Source of the DNA: Candidatus Solirubrobacter pratensis
GTDB taxonomy: Bacteria > Actinomycetota > Thermoleophilia > Solirubrobacterales > Solirubrobacteraceae
NCBI RefSeq assembly: GCF_000425945.1
Contig: NZ_KE384480.1
Location: 466,599 to 530,598 of the forward strand
Direction of reading: 5' to 3'
Length of the DNA stretch: 64,000 bases
Shown here in pieces: positions 57,318 to 64,000 of the stretch. Every line of letters starts with the position of its first letter. Position 1 is the stretch's first letter. The notes beneath the pieces were generated by a model. The model made no database searches. It was not told where the DNA came from and saw only the letters and a list, made by a program, of their open reading frames with translations. The translations under genes and the position numbers were made by a program.

Positions 57318-58757
57318 TTACAGCGAGCTGAACTCGATCCCCGCCAGCTCGCAGAAGATCTCCCACTCCGCGGCGCGCCCGCCGAGGTTGAGCACCTGGT
57401 GATGGGGGCCGCCGAGCCGCAGCCACCTGTTCATGCATTCGCGCACGCCGGCGTGCGGGTGGAAGAAGCCGTACGGCATCTCCAGCGCGGGAAGCTCGTC
57501 GGTGTCGAGGATCTCGCCCTCCACCGCGAGCAGGCGGAAGCGCTCGCCGCCGAGCGCGATCAGCGTCGCGAGCGTCGCCGGCCCGGGGGCGTACTGGAAC
57601 AGGAAGGTCGGCGGGTCGCCGAGGCCGCCGATGCCGAGCGGGCGCTTGATCAGCCGGACCGGCCGGTCCTCGCGCGCGAGCACCCAGTTGCCCTCGCCCA
57701 TATGGCTCATCAGGATCGAGTCGCTCGGGAAGTCCATCGCGTACATCTCGGTGAACTGGGTGTCGCCGAGCAGCTCGCGCGCGGCGGCCATCAGCGACGC
57801 GGTCAGCGCATCGCCCTCGGCGCCGTAGCCGTAGCCGCGGGCCATCAGCGAGGAGGCGGCGGCGAGCGGCAGGCGCGCGAAGCGGCCGTCCTCGCCGATC
57901 GCGTCGAAGTGCGCCGAGAACGCGCCGTAGCCGCCCTCGCGCAGGAGCGTCTCCAACCCGAGCTGCATGCGCGCGTGATCGCCACGCTCCTGCGCGCTCA
58001 GCGCCGGGTCGACCTCGAAGCGCGCGTCCTCGGCGGCCCGGAGCTCGGCGACCGCCTCGTCGGAGATCGCCGCGGCGGCGCGCACGAGGTCACCGGGCGC
58101 GACCGCGTCGACCTGCGGCCCGAGCGAGCGGATCAGCGCGTGGGCGTCGACGTTGATGTCGCCCATGCCGTTCATCGCGTAGCCGAGGACCGCCACGCGC
58201 AGCGCGCGCCAGCGCGTCACGGCCGCCGCCGCGCGCGCCCACGCGCCGATCGCCTCGGCGAAGGACGGCGAGCGCCAGTCGTCGGTGACGACGTGGAACG
58301 CCCGCCCGGCGCGGACCATCGCATTGGCGGTGTCCTGCGCGCCGTGGATGCCCTGGTTGTAGGTCAGGTCCGCCATGTCCCACTCGGCGGTGACCGCGGG
58401 CTCCGGCTGGATGTTGGCCAGGCAGATCGGCAGTCGGGTCTCGGCCAGCAGCCGCGCGACGCGCATCGCGGGGCCGTACGTGAGGTTGACCACCAGCAGG
58501 CCGTCGAGCCCGCGGCTCTGGAGGTCGCGCATCGCCGCCTCGGCGTCCGCGCGCTCCTTCACCGGCGGCGCCGGCACGACGTCGGCGACGTCCGCGAGCG
58601 CGCCCGCCACCTGCGCCGCGTAGGCCGCCTGGCGCTCGGTCACGCCCGGCAGCATCTCGTCGTAGAGGCTCTGCATGATCCCCAGCAGGCCGATCCTCGG
58701 CTTGGCCGGCGGCGCGGCGGTCTCAGCGCTGGCCGTAGACGTTCTGGTAGCGGTCAT
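57318..58757 (-). CDS. araA: L-arabinose isomerase, divergent type
   Basis: A 479-residue enzyme converting L-arabinose to L-ribulose. The C-terminal half keeps AraA landmarks: GYGYGAEGD with a metal Glu, FTEMYAMDF with the second Glu, SHMGEGNW with a His and GGPHHQVLNL with the last His. The N-terminus (GLLGIMQSLYDEMLPGVTER) lacks the usual GSQxLYG motif of Escherichia and Bacillus AraA, so this is a distinct subgroup. The start at 58757 lies inside araD (35-bp overlap). It is the last gene of araB-araD-araA. Confidence 0.86.
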   Translation of the reverse strand: MTATRTSTASAETAAPPAKPRIGLLGIMQSLYDEMLPGVTERQAAYAAQVAGALADVADVVPAPPVKERADAEAAMRDLQSRGLDGLLVVNLTYGPAMRVARLLAETRLPICLANIQPEPAVTAEWDMADLTYNQGIHGAQDTANAMVRAGRAFHVVTDDWRSPSFAEAIGAWARAAAAVTRWRALRVAVLGYAMNGMGDINVDAHALIRSLGPQVDAVAPGDLVRAAAAISDEAVAELRAAEDARFEVDPALSAQERGDHARMQLGLETLLREGGYGAFSAHFDAIGEDGRFARLPLAAASSLMARGYGYGAEGDALTASLMAAARELLGDTQFTEMYAMDFPSDSILMSHMGEGNWVLAREDRPVRLIKRPLGIGGLGDPPTFLFQYAPGPATLATLIALGGERFRLLAVEGEILDTDELPALEMPYGFFHPHAGVRECMNRWLRLGGPHHQVLNLGGRAAEWEIFCELAGIEFSSL

Positions 58758-59370
58758 GCAGTGCCTCGATGCTTTCCGGGTCGAGTGGGACGACGTCGCC
58801 GAGCGCACGGGCGAGGTGGACGGTGCGCGCGACGTCCTCGCACATCACTGCCGCCTTGATCGCGTCGCGCGCGGTCGCGCCGATCGTGAAGACGCCGTGC
58901 GCGCGCATCAGGACGGCCGGCGAGCGATGTTGCTCGAGCGTCTCGGCGATGCCGCGGCCGATCTCCTCGTCGCCGATCAGCGCGAACGGGCCGATCGGGA
59001 TCTCGCCGCCGAACTCGTCCGCCATCGCGGTCATCACGCACGGGATCGGCTCGCCGTGGATCGCCCACGCGGTCGCGTACGGGCTGTGCGTGTGGGCGAC
59101 GCCGCCCACCTCGGGCATGGCGCGGTAGACGTAGCCGTGGGTGGCGGCGTCGGAGGAGGGCGCGAGCGTGCCCTCGACGGCGTGGCCGTGGAGGTCGCAG
59201 ACGACGATGGCATCGGCGCTGAGCTCGTCGTACGGCACGCCGCTGGCCTTGATCGCCATCAGCTCCTCACCCGGCACGCGCGCAGAGATGTTCCCGCTCG
59301 TCCAGGCGACGAGGCCGTAGCGCGGCAGCTCGAGGTGCAGCCCCGCCAGCGCCTGGCGCAGCTCATCCAC
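58723..59370 (-). CDS. araD: L-ribulose-5-phosphate 4-epimerase
   Basis: A 215-residue class II aldolase-fold enzyme producing D-xylulose 5-phosphate. It has the WTSGNISAR phosphate loop, zinc ligands in AHTHSPYA and a third His in LMRAHGVF. The length is typical. The GTG start overlaps the araB stop by 8 bp, and the stop lies within araA, so all three genes are translationally linked. Confidence 0.93.
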   Translation of the reverse strand: MDELRQALAGLHLELPRYGLVAWTSGNISARVPGEELMAIKASGVPYDELSADAIVVCDLHGHAVEGTLAPSSDAATHGYVYRAMPEVGGVAHTHSPYATAWAIHGEPIPCVMTAMADEFGGEIPIGPFALIGDEEIGRGIAETLEQHRSPAVLMRAHGVFTIGATARDAIKAAVMCEDVARTVHLARALGDVVPLDPESIEALHDRYQNVYGQR

Positions 59371-61003
59371 GAACGAGCTCCCGCGGGCGCCGCAGGCGGT
59401 GCATCATCGCCCCGTCGGCGAAGTGGTCGTGGAGAGCGCGATAGTCGGCGTACAGCGCGTCGTAGGCGTCCGCGCGCTCGGGGTCGGGCACGTAGGCGTC
59501 GCGCCGGGCCTTCCCCATCGCCTCCGAGGCGGCGTGGATGTCGGGGTGCAGCCCCGCCGCGACGGCGGCGTGCATCGCGGCCCCGAGCGCGGGGCCCTGG
59601 TCGGACTCGATCAGGTGCAGCGGGAAGCGCGTCACGTCGGCGTAGATCTGCATCACGACCGGGTTCTTCAGCAGGCCGCCGGCGACGAACAGCTCGTCCA
59701 CGGCCACGCCGGCCTCGGCGAACGCCTCGAGGATCACGCGCGTGCCGAACGCGGTCGCCTCGATCAGCGCGCGGTAGACGTCCTCGGGCTTCGTCCCGAG
59801 CGTCTGGCCGACGATCACGCCGCTGAGCTCGTGGTCGACGAGCACCGACCGGTTGCCGTTGTGCCAGTCGAGCGCGACGAGGCCGTGCTCGCCCACGCGC
59901 TGGGCGCCGGCCAGCTCGGACAGATGCTCGTGCACCGACAGCCCGCGGGCGCGGGCGGCGTCGTGGTACGCCGGCGGCACCGAGCTTTCGGCGAACCAGC
60001 CGAAGATGTCGCCGACGCCGCTCTGGCCGGCCTCGTAGCCCCACAGCCCCGGGACGATGCCGCCGTCGACCACGCCGCACATGCCGGGGATCTCGGCGAG
60101 CGCGTCGTGGTTCATCACATGGCAGGTCGAGGTGCCCATGACCATGAGCATCTGGCCGGGCTCGACAGCGCGGGCCGCCGGCGCCGTGACATGCGCGTCC
60201 ACGTTGCCGACGGCCACCGCGATGCCCTGGAGGAGCCCTGTCCACTCGGCCGCCTGCGCCGTCAGGCCGCCCGCGCGGGCGCCCAGCTCGTGCACGGGGC
60301 CGTCGACCTTGTCGGCGACGAAGCCCGCGAAGTCAGGATTGAGGGCCGCGAGGTACTCGCGGGACGGATAGCGGCCGTCCTGGCGGATCGCCTTGTAGCC
60401 GGCCGAGCAGGCGTTGCGCGTCTCGGCGTCGCACAGCTGCCACACGATCCAGTCGGCCGCCTCGACCCAGCGGTCCATGCGCGCGTAGGCCCCCGGGTCC
60501 TCCTCGAGCACCTGCAGGGCCTTGGCGAACTCCCACTCGGACGAGATGCGACCGCCGTAGCGCGGCAGCCACGACTCCCCGCGCTCGGCCGCCAGCGCGG
60601 TGATGCGGTCGGCCTGCGCCTGGGCGGCGTGGTGCTTCCACAGCTTCGGATACGCGTGCGGGCGCTCGTGGAAGCCGTCGACGCGGCACAGCGGCGTGCC
60701 GTCGGCGAGCACCGGCATCGGCGTGGAGGCGGTGAAGTCGGTCGCGATGCCGGCGACCTCGCGGGGGTCGACCCCGGCGGCCGCGACGGCGGCGGGGACG
60801 GCTTCGCGCAGGACGTCCAGGTAGTCCTCGGGAACCTGCAGCGCCCATTGGGCGGGGAGGCGCTCGCCGGACGCCGGCAGCGTGCGCTCGATCACGCCGT
60901 TGCCGTAGGCGTGGACCGCCGAGCCGAGCTCCGCGCCGTCGGACGCGCGCACCACCACGGCCCTCCCCGACAACGTGCCGAAGTCCACCCCGACCACGTA
61001 CAT
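59363..61003 (-). CDS. araB: L-ribulokinase
   Basis: A 546-residue FGGY-family kinase phosphorylating L-ribulose. N-terminal GVDFGTLSGRAVVV with ribulokinase-type residues, DFTASTPMPV and GYEAGQSGVGDIFGWF are AraB-specific, and the C-terminal FVAGGLLKNPVVMQIYADV binds nucleotide. Length matches the family. It is the first gene of the operon. It has a well-formed promoter and a LacI-type operator upstream, so arabinose induction through the divergent LacI-family protein is likely. Confidence 0.94.
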   Translation of the reverse strand: MYVVGVDFGTLSGRAVVVRASDGAELGSAVHAYGNGVIERTLPASGERLPAQWALQVPEDYLDVLREAVPAAVAAAGVDPREVAGIATDFTASTPMPVLADGTPLCRVDGFHERPHAYPKLWKHHAAQAQADRITALAAERGESWLPRYGGRISSEWEFAKALQVLEEDPGAYARMDRWVEAADWIVWQLCDAETRNACSAGYKAIRQDGRYPSREYLAALNPDFAGFVADKVDGPVHELGARAGGLTAQAAEWTGLLQGIAVAVGNVDAHVTAPAARAVEPGQMLMVMGTSTCHVMNHDALAEIPGMCGVVDGGIVPGLWGYEAGQSGVGDIFGWFAESSVPPAYHDAARARGLSVHEHLSELAGAQRVGEHGLVALDWHNGNRSVLVDHELSGVIVGQTLGTKPEDVYRALIEATAFGTRVILEAFAEAGVAVDELFVAGGLLKNPVVMQIYADVTRFPLHLIESDQGPALGAAMHAAVAAGLHPDIHAASEAMGKARRDAYVPDPERADAYDALYADYRALHDHFADGAMMHRLRRPRELVRG

Positions 61004-61012
61004 CAGCGAGCG

Positions 61013-61042
61013 ATGTTAACGCTCACAATAGGGCGTTGTCAA
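61013..61042 (-). promoter_or_regulatory. consensus promoter of araBDA
   Basis: On the minus strand TTGACA (61037-61042) and TAACAT (61013-61018) are 18 bp apart, ending 9 bp upstream of the araB ATG. This is one of the best sigma-70-type promoters in the window. Confidence 0.65.
61014..61027. promoter_or_regulatory. LacI-family operator over the araB -10
   Basis: TGTTAACGCTCACA, a dyad with central CG matching the LacI/GalR-type pattern TGTNANCGNTNACA. It covers the -10 region of the araB promoter, an ideal position for repression by the divergent LacI-type regulator. Confidence 0.6.
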
Positions 61043-61074
61043 TGCCGTCCGCGAGGCGTTGAGCGCCGTGTGCA

Positions 61075-61087
61075 GCGATAACATCGC
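61075..61087. promoter_or_regulatory. palindrome near the lacI-type promoter
   Basis: GCGAT-AAC-ATCGC, perfect 5-bp arms, overlapping a TAACAT box on the regulator side of the divergent gap. It could be a second binding site for autoregulation. Confidence 0.35.
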
Positions 61088-61146
61088 GACGCAAATTGGC
61101 GATCCGGGACAACAGCACGAGCATCACGCGCCGGCGTCAGGCGGTC

Positions 61147-62130
61147 ATGTCCGACGTGGCCCGTCTGGCCGGCGTCTCGCACCAGACGGTCTCGCGCGTG
61201 ATCAACGGCTCACAGCACGTCCGCGACGAGACGCGCGAACGCGTGCTGCTCGCGATGCGCCAGCTGGACTACCGGCCGAACTCGGTCGCGCGCGCGCTGG
61301 TCACGGGGCGCTCGCGCACGCTCGGCGTCGTGAGCTTCGACACGGTCCTGCACGGCCCCGCCTCCACGCTGTTCGGCATCGAGCGGGCCGCGCACGAGGC
61401 CGGCTACTTCATCACCATCGCCAGCCTGCGCGCGCTCGATCGCGCGTCGGTGCTGGACGCCGTCGAGCGGCTGCGGCTGCAGGGCGTCGACGGCATCCTC
61501 GTGATCGCGCCGCAGGAGAGCGCGGCCCGGGCGCTCATGCAGGTCCCGGCCGGGCTCCCGCTGGTGGCGGTCGAGGCCGGCCCGGCGGACGCCGTGCCGC
61601 TGGCCTCGGTCGACCAGTTCGCCGGCGCCGCCGCGGCGACGCGGCACCTGCTGGAGCTGGGACATGCCACGGTCTGGCACGTCGCAGGCCCGGCGGACTG
61701 GCTGGAGGCCCAGCAGCGGATCGCCGGCTGGCGGGCAACGCTGCAGGAGGCGGGCGTCACGCCCCCCGAGCCGCTGGTCGGCGACTGGAGCGCGACCTCG
61801 GGCTACCAGCTCGGGCACCGGCTCGCGGAGCGCGCGGACGTCACGGCGATCTTCGTCGCCAACGACCAGATGGCGCTCGGCGTGCTGCGCGCGCTGCACG
61901 AGGCGGGCCGGGCGATCCCGGGCGACGTCAGCGTCGTCGGCTTCGACGATATTCCCGAGGCGCCGTTCTTCATGCCCCCGCTGACGACCGTGCGGCAGGA
62001 CTTCGACGAGATGGGCCGCCGGGGCCTGCTCCTGCTGCTCGACACGATGGAATCTGCGCAGTGGCCGCCTCCCAACCGTGTCGTCGAGCCTGAATTGGTG
62101 GTGCGAGCGAGCACCGGAGCGCCACGGTGA
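61147..62130 (+). CDS. LacI-family transcriptional regulator (arabinose locus)
   Basis: A 327-residue regulator. The HTH is at the N-terminus (DVARLAGVSHQTVSRVINGS), with a hinge helix RPNSVARALVTGRSRTLGVV, then a periplasmic-binding-protein-like effector domain ending VVGFDDIPEAPFFMPPLTTV. The ATG at 61147 with AGGCGG upstream is preferred; a TTG at 61096 would add 17 basic residues. It is divergent from araBDA, whose promoter carries a LacI-type operator. It is followed by an aldose epimerase with a 4-bp overlap. Probable inducer: arabinose or a derivative. Confidence 0.9.
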   Translation: MSDVARLAGVSHQTVSRVINGSQHVRDETRERVLLAMRQLDYRPNSVARALVTGRSRTLGVVSFDTVLHGPASTLFGIERAAHEAGYFITIASLRALDRASVLDAVERLRLQGVDGILVIAPQESAARALMQVPAGLPLVAVEAGPADAVPLASVDQFAGAAAATRHLLELGHATVWHVAGPADWLEAQQRIAGWRATLQEAGVTPPEPLVGDWSATSGYQLGHRLAERADVTAIFVANDQMALGVLRALHEAGRAIPGDVSVVGFDDIPEAPFFMPPLTTVRQDFDEMGRRGLLLLLDTMESAQWPPPNRVVEPELVVRASTGAPR

Positions 62131-63173
62131 GCGCTCACATCCGGTGCGCGCGACCGGGTGTCACGCGGACGCCGTCCGGCGCGCTCCCCGACGGCCGCGA
62201 GGTCGACCGTTACACGCTGACGACGCCGGGCGCGATTGCGGTCTCCGTACTCACCTACGGCGGCATCCTGCAGTCGGTCGAGGTGCCCGACCGCGAGGGC
62301 AGACCGGCGAACGTGACGCTCGGCTTCGCCGACCTGGGCGGCTACACGGCGCCGTCCTACGTGGCCGCGACTCCGTTCTTCGGTGCGCTGATCGGCCGCT
62401 ACGCCAACCGGATCGCGCGCGGGCGCTTCACGCTCGACGGCACGACGTACGAGCTGCCGTGCAACGACCCGCCGAACCACCTCCACGGCGGGGGGCCCTT
62501 CGGATTCGACGTGCAACTGTGGGAGGCGGAGCCGTTCACCACCGCCACGGCGGCCGGCCTGCGGCTGCGGCTCGTCTCGCCCGCGGGAGCGGGCGGCTAC
62601 CCGGGCACGCTGCGGACGACCGTGACCTACACGCTCGCCGCCGATCTGCGGGTGGACTACGAGGCGAAGACCGACGCGCCGACTGTGGTGAACCTCACCT
62701 GCCACCCGTACTGGAACCTGGCGGGCGAGGGCAACGGGACGATCCACGAGCACCTGCTGCGGCTCGGCGCGTCGCTCTACACGCCGGTCGACGACACGCA
62801 GATCCCGACCGGCGAGCTGCTGCCGGTCGCCGGGACGCCGATGGACTTCACGCGCCCGCGCCCGCTCGGCGACGGCTATGACCACAACTGGGTGCTCGAC
62901 GGCGGCCCGGCCGCCGTGCTGAGCGATCCCGGCAGCGGCCGCGTGCTGACCGTGCTGACCGACCAGCCGGGCCTTCAGGTCTACTCCGGCAACTTCCTCG
63001 ACGGGACGCTGCGCGGCGCGAGCGGGCGCCCGTACCCGCGCGGCGCCGGCGTCGCGCTCGAGACCCAGCACTTCCCGGACTCGCCCAATCGCCCCGCGTT
63101 CCCGTCGACCGTGCTGCGGCCGGGGGAGACGTACCGCTCGAGCACGAGCTTCCGCTTCTCGGTGACGCGGTAG
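62127..63173 (+). CDS. galM: aldose 1-epimerase (mutarotase)
   Basis: A 348-residue enzyme interconverting sugar anomers. Catalytic His residues are visible in PPNHLHGGG and CHPYWNLAG, and the general base Glu in ALETQHFPDSPN. Family landmarks FFGALIGRYANRIARG and GLQVYSGNFLDG are also present. There is no signal peptide, so it is cytoplasmic. The GTG start overlaps the regulator stop, and the stop overlaps the next GTG, tying it to the arabinose locus where it would speed anomer supply to AraA. Confidence 0.93.
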   Translation: MSAHIRCARPGVTRTPSGALPDGREVDRYTLTTPGAIAVSVLTYGGILQSVEVPDREGRPANVTLGFADLGGYTAPSYVAATPFFGALIGRYANRIARGRFTLDGTTYELPCNDPPNHLHGGGPFGFDVQLWEAEPFTTATAAGLRLRLVSPAGAGGYPGTLRTTVTYTLAADLRVDYEAKTDAPTVVNLTCHPYWNLAGEGNGTIHEHLLRLGASLYTPVDDTQIPTGELLPVAGTPMDFTRPRPLGDGYDHNWVLDGGPAAVLSDPGSGRVLTVLTDQPGLQVYSGNFLDGTLRGASGRPYPRGAGVALETQHFPDSPNRPAFPSTVLRPGETYRSSTSFRFSVTR

Positions 63174-63361
63174 TGCGCAGCGACGCCGAGTCGGTCGTGA
63201 TCGTCGTCTGGGTCGTGCTCGCCCTCGTCCTGCTCGCCGGGGCCATCTACGACGCCACCGGCGCAGGTGGCTGGGCGCTGCACGTCGTCATCCTGGTGGC
63301 CGGAGAGCTGGTGCTCGCAGGCGCTGGACGGCTCGCGCTGCGCGCGGTCCGGCCCCGGTGA
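63173..63361 (+). CDS. small two-helix membrane protein
   Basis: A 62-residue protein with two hydrophobic helices (VVIVVWVVLALVLLAGAIYD and WALHVVILVAGELVLAGA) joined by a short Gly-rich turn. The GTG start shares one base with the galM stop. No domain is recognised and no function is assigned. Confidence 0.55.
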   Translation: MRSDAESVVIVVWVVLALVLLAGAIYDATGAGGWALHVVILVAGELVLAGAGRLALRAVRPR

Positions 63362-63371
63362 GCGCGCCGGG

Positions 63372-63400
63372 TTGACAAAAATGCCGGAGCCGGGACAAAG
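63372..63400 (+). promoter_or_regulatory. possible promoter of the ROK gene
   Basis: TTGACA at 63372-63377. The expected -10 position (63395-63400) reads ACAAAG, a poor match. The hexamer GACAAA occurs twice (63374-63379 and 63394-63399), possibly a regulator site. Confidence 0.3.
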
Positions 63401-63407
63401 TTCGAGG

Positions 63408-64000
63408 ATGGAATCAGGCAGCGGATCCCTGGAGGCGCTCCGGGAGGCGAACCGGCTGCGCGTCATCGACGCGCTCCGGCACGAGGGGAGCGCCAGCAGG
63501 ACCGACCTGGTCCGCATCACGGGCCTCTCGCGCACGACGATCACGACGCTGGTCGGCGACCTGCAGGAGCGCGGCCTGGTGGTCGAGCAGGAGGAGCATG
63601 CCGTCGAGCGGCCGGAGCGCCCCGGTCGCGGCCGCCCGCCCGTCCTGCTGCGCCTGGCGCCGTCGGCCGGCGCCGCGCTCGGGCTCGACTTCGGCCACCG
63701 CCACGTGCGCGTCGCGGTCGCCGACCTGTCCTCGACGGTGCTGGCGGAGCGGCGCATCGACGTCGATGTCGACGTCGCCGCGGCGACCGCGCTCGATGCC
63801 GCCGCCGGGCTGGTGGAGGAGGTCCTGCGCGAGGCCGGCGTGGACCGCGCGCAGGTCGTCGGTGCCGGGATGGGCCTGCCGGGGCCGATCGACCGCCGCA
63901 CGGGCACCGTCGGCTCCTCGGTGATCCTGCCGGGCTGGGCGGGGGTGCACGCCGCCGAAGAGCTCGCGCGCCGGATCGACTTCCACGTGGAGGTCGACAA
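63408..64000 (+). CDS. ROK-family transcriptional regulator, truncated by window end
   Basis: The first 197 codons of a NagC/XylR-type repressor. The N-terminal winged HTH (LREANRLRVIDALRHEGSAS, DLVRITGLSRTTITTLVGDL) is followed by a sugar-kinase-like fold with LGLDFGHRHVRVAVADL and GMGLPGPIDRRTG. The window ends before the zinc-binding motif. It starts at ATG 63408 behind GAGG. Downstream genes are outside the window, but ROK regulators usually control sugar transport or catabolism. Confidence 0.9.
   Translation, partial: MESGSGSLEALREANRLRVIDALRHEGSASRTDLVRITGLSRTTITTLVGDLQERGLVVEQEEHAVERPERPGRGRPPVLLRLAPSAGAALGLDFGHRHVRVAVADLSSTVLAERRIDVDVDVAAATALDAAAGLVEEVLREAGVDRAQVVGAGMGLPGPIDRRTGTVGSSVILPGWAGVHAAEELARRIDFHVEVD

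Noticed and set aside
61096..61146. TTG start for the LacI-type regulator giving 17 extra residues
   Set aside because: No ribosome site precedes the TTG; family proteins normally begin a few residues before the helix-turn-helix, which fits the ATG at 61147.
1..64000. tRNA, rRNA, insertion sequences, integrases or attachment sites
   Set aside because: No cloverleaf-like or rRNA-like sequence, transposase motif or terminal inverted repeat was recognised by reading; short RNAs could still be missed without a covariance search.

Overview
The window is 64 kb of very GC-rich, densely packed bacterial DNA. Many genes start with GTG, stop and start codons often overlap by 1 to 4 bases, and many promoters look leaderless (TANNNT about 6 to 8 bases before the start codon). 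Gene content (single-subunit type sdhC with sdhA and sdhB, a corynebacterial-type GlgA, WS/DGAT, an MmpL exporter, dodecin, many TetR, LysR and SDR proteins, a CVMELASML-type actinobacterial hypothetical) points to a soil actinobacterium. The style best fits Thermoleophilia/Solirubrobacterales (Conexibacter- or Solirubrobacter-like), but that placement is inference. I saw no rRNA, tRNA, CRISPR array, prophage or insertion sequence.

Layout. 0-4 kb: a sugar or polyol module (ABC substrate-binding lipoprotein and ATPase, xylulokinase, SorC regulator). 4-11.6 kb: small conserved proteins, a ZIP-like transporter, SMP-30 lactonase, SDR/TetR pair, VOC protein and a TetR/DHA2 efflux operon. 11.8-17.5 kb: a pseudogene, then an aromatic amino acid ammonia-lyase (PAL-like selectivity residues) facing a feruloyl-CoA synthase/thioesterase/formaldehyde dehydrogenase operon. 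17.5-24.9 kb: SDRs, LysR, the sdhCAB operon and a thiolase. 25-33 kb: a duplicated-domain protein, an amphipathic-repeat protein pair, a DrrAB-type exporter, a methyltransferase with TPR, FadR-type and LysR regulators and an MFS transporter. 33.1-33.4 kb: a noncoding tandem repeat array.

33.7-41.3 kb: a PaaX-family regulator faces a six-gene operon for aerobic anthranilate degradation via CoA thioesters: a bifunctional 2-aminobenzoyl-CoA monooxygenase/reductase, SDR, crotonase, acyl-CoA dehydrogenase, aryl-CoA ligase and Rid protein. 41.4-45.2 kb: a four-gene copper operon with two di-cupredoxins, a two-domain laccase-like oxidase and a mono-cupredoxin. It is the best candidate here for a poorly described system. 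Tryptophan 2,3-dioxygenase follows on the other strand; its pathway can yield anthranilate, the substrate of the adjacent operon.

46-64 kb: TetR/MmpL, WS/DGAT, a pgm-glgC-glgA glycogen operon, dodecin, two orphan response regulators, a phosphopantetheinyl transferase, a small secreted protein behind an overlapping mini-ORF, and an L-arabinose locus (araB-araD-araA facing a LacI regulator, aldose epimerase and a small membrane protein), ending in a truncated ROK regulator. Taken together, the window describes a metabolically broad soil heterotroph able to use pentoses or polyols and plant- or tryptophan-derived aromatics. All functional calls come from reading the sequence; no database search was run.
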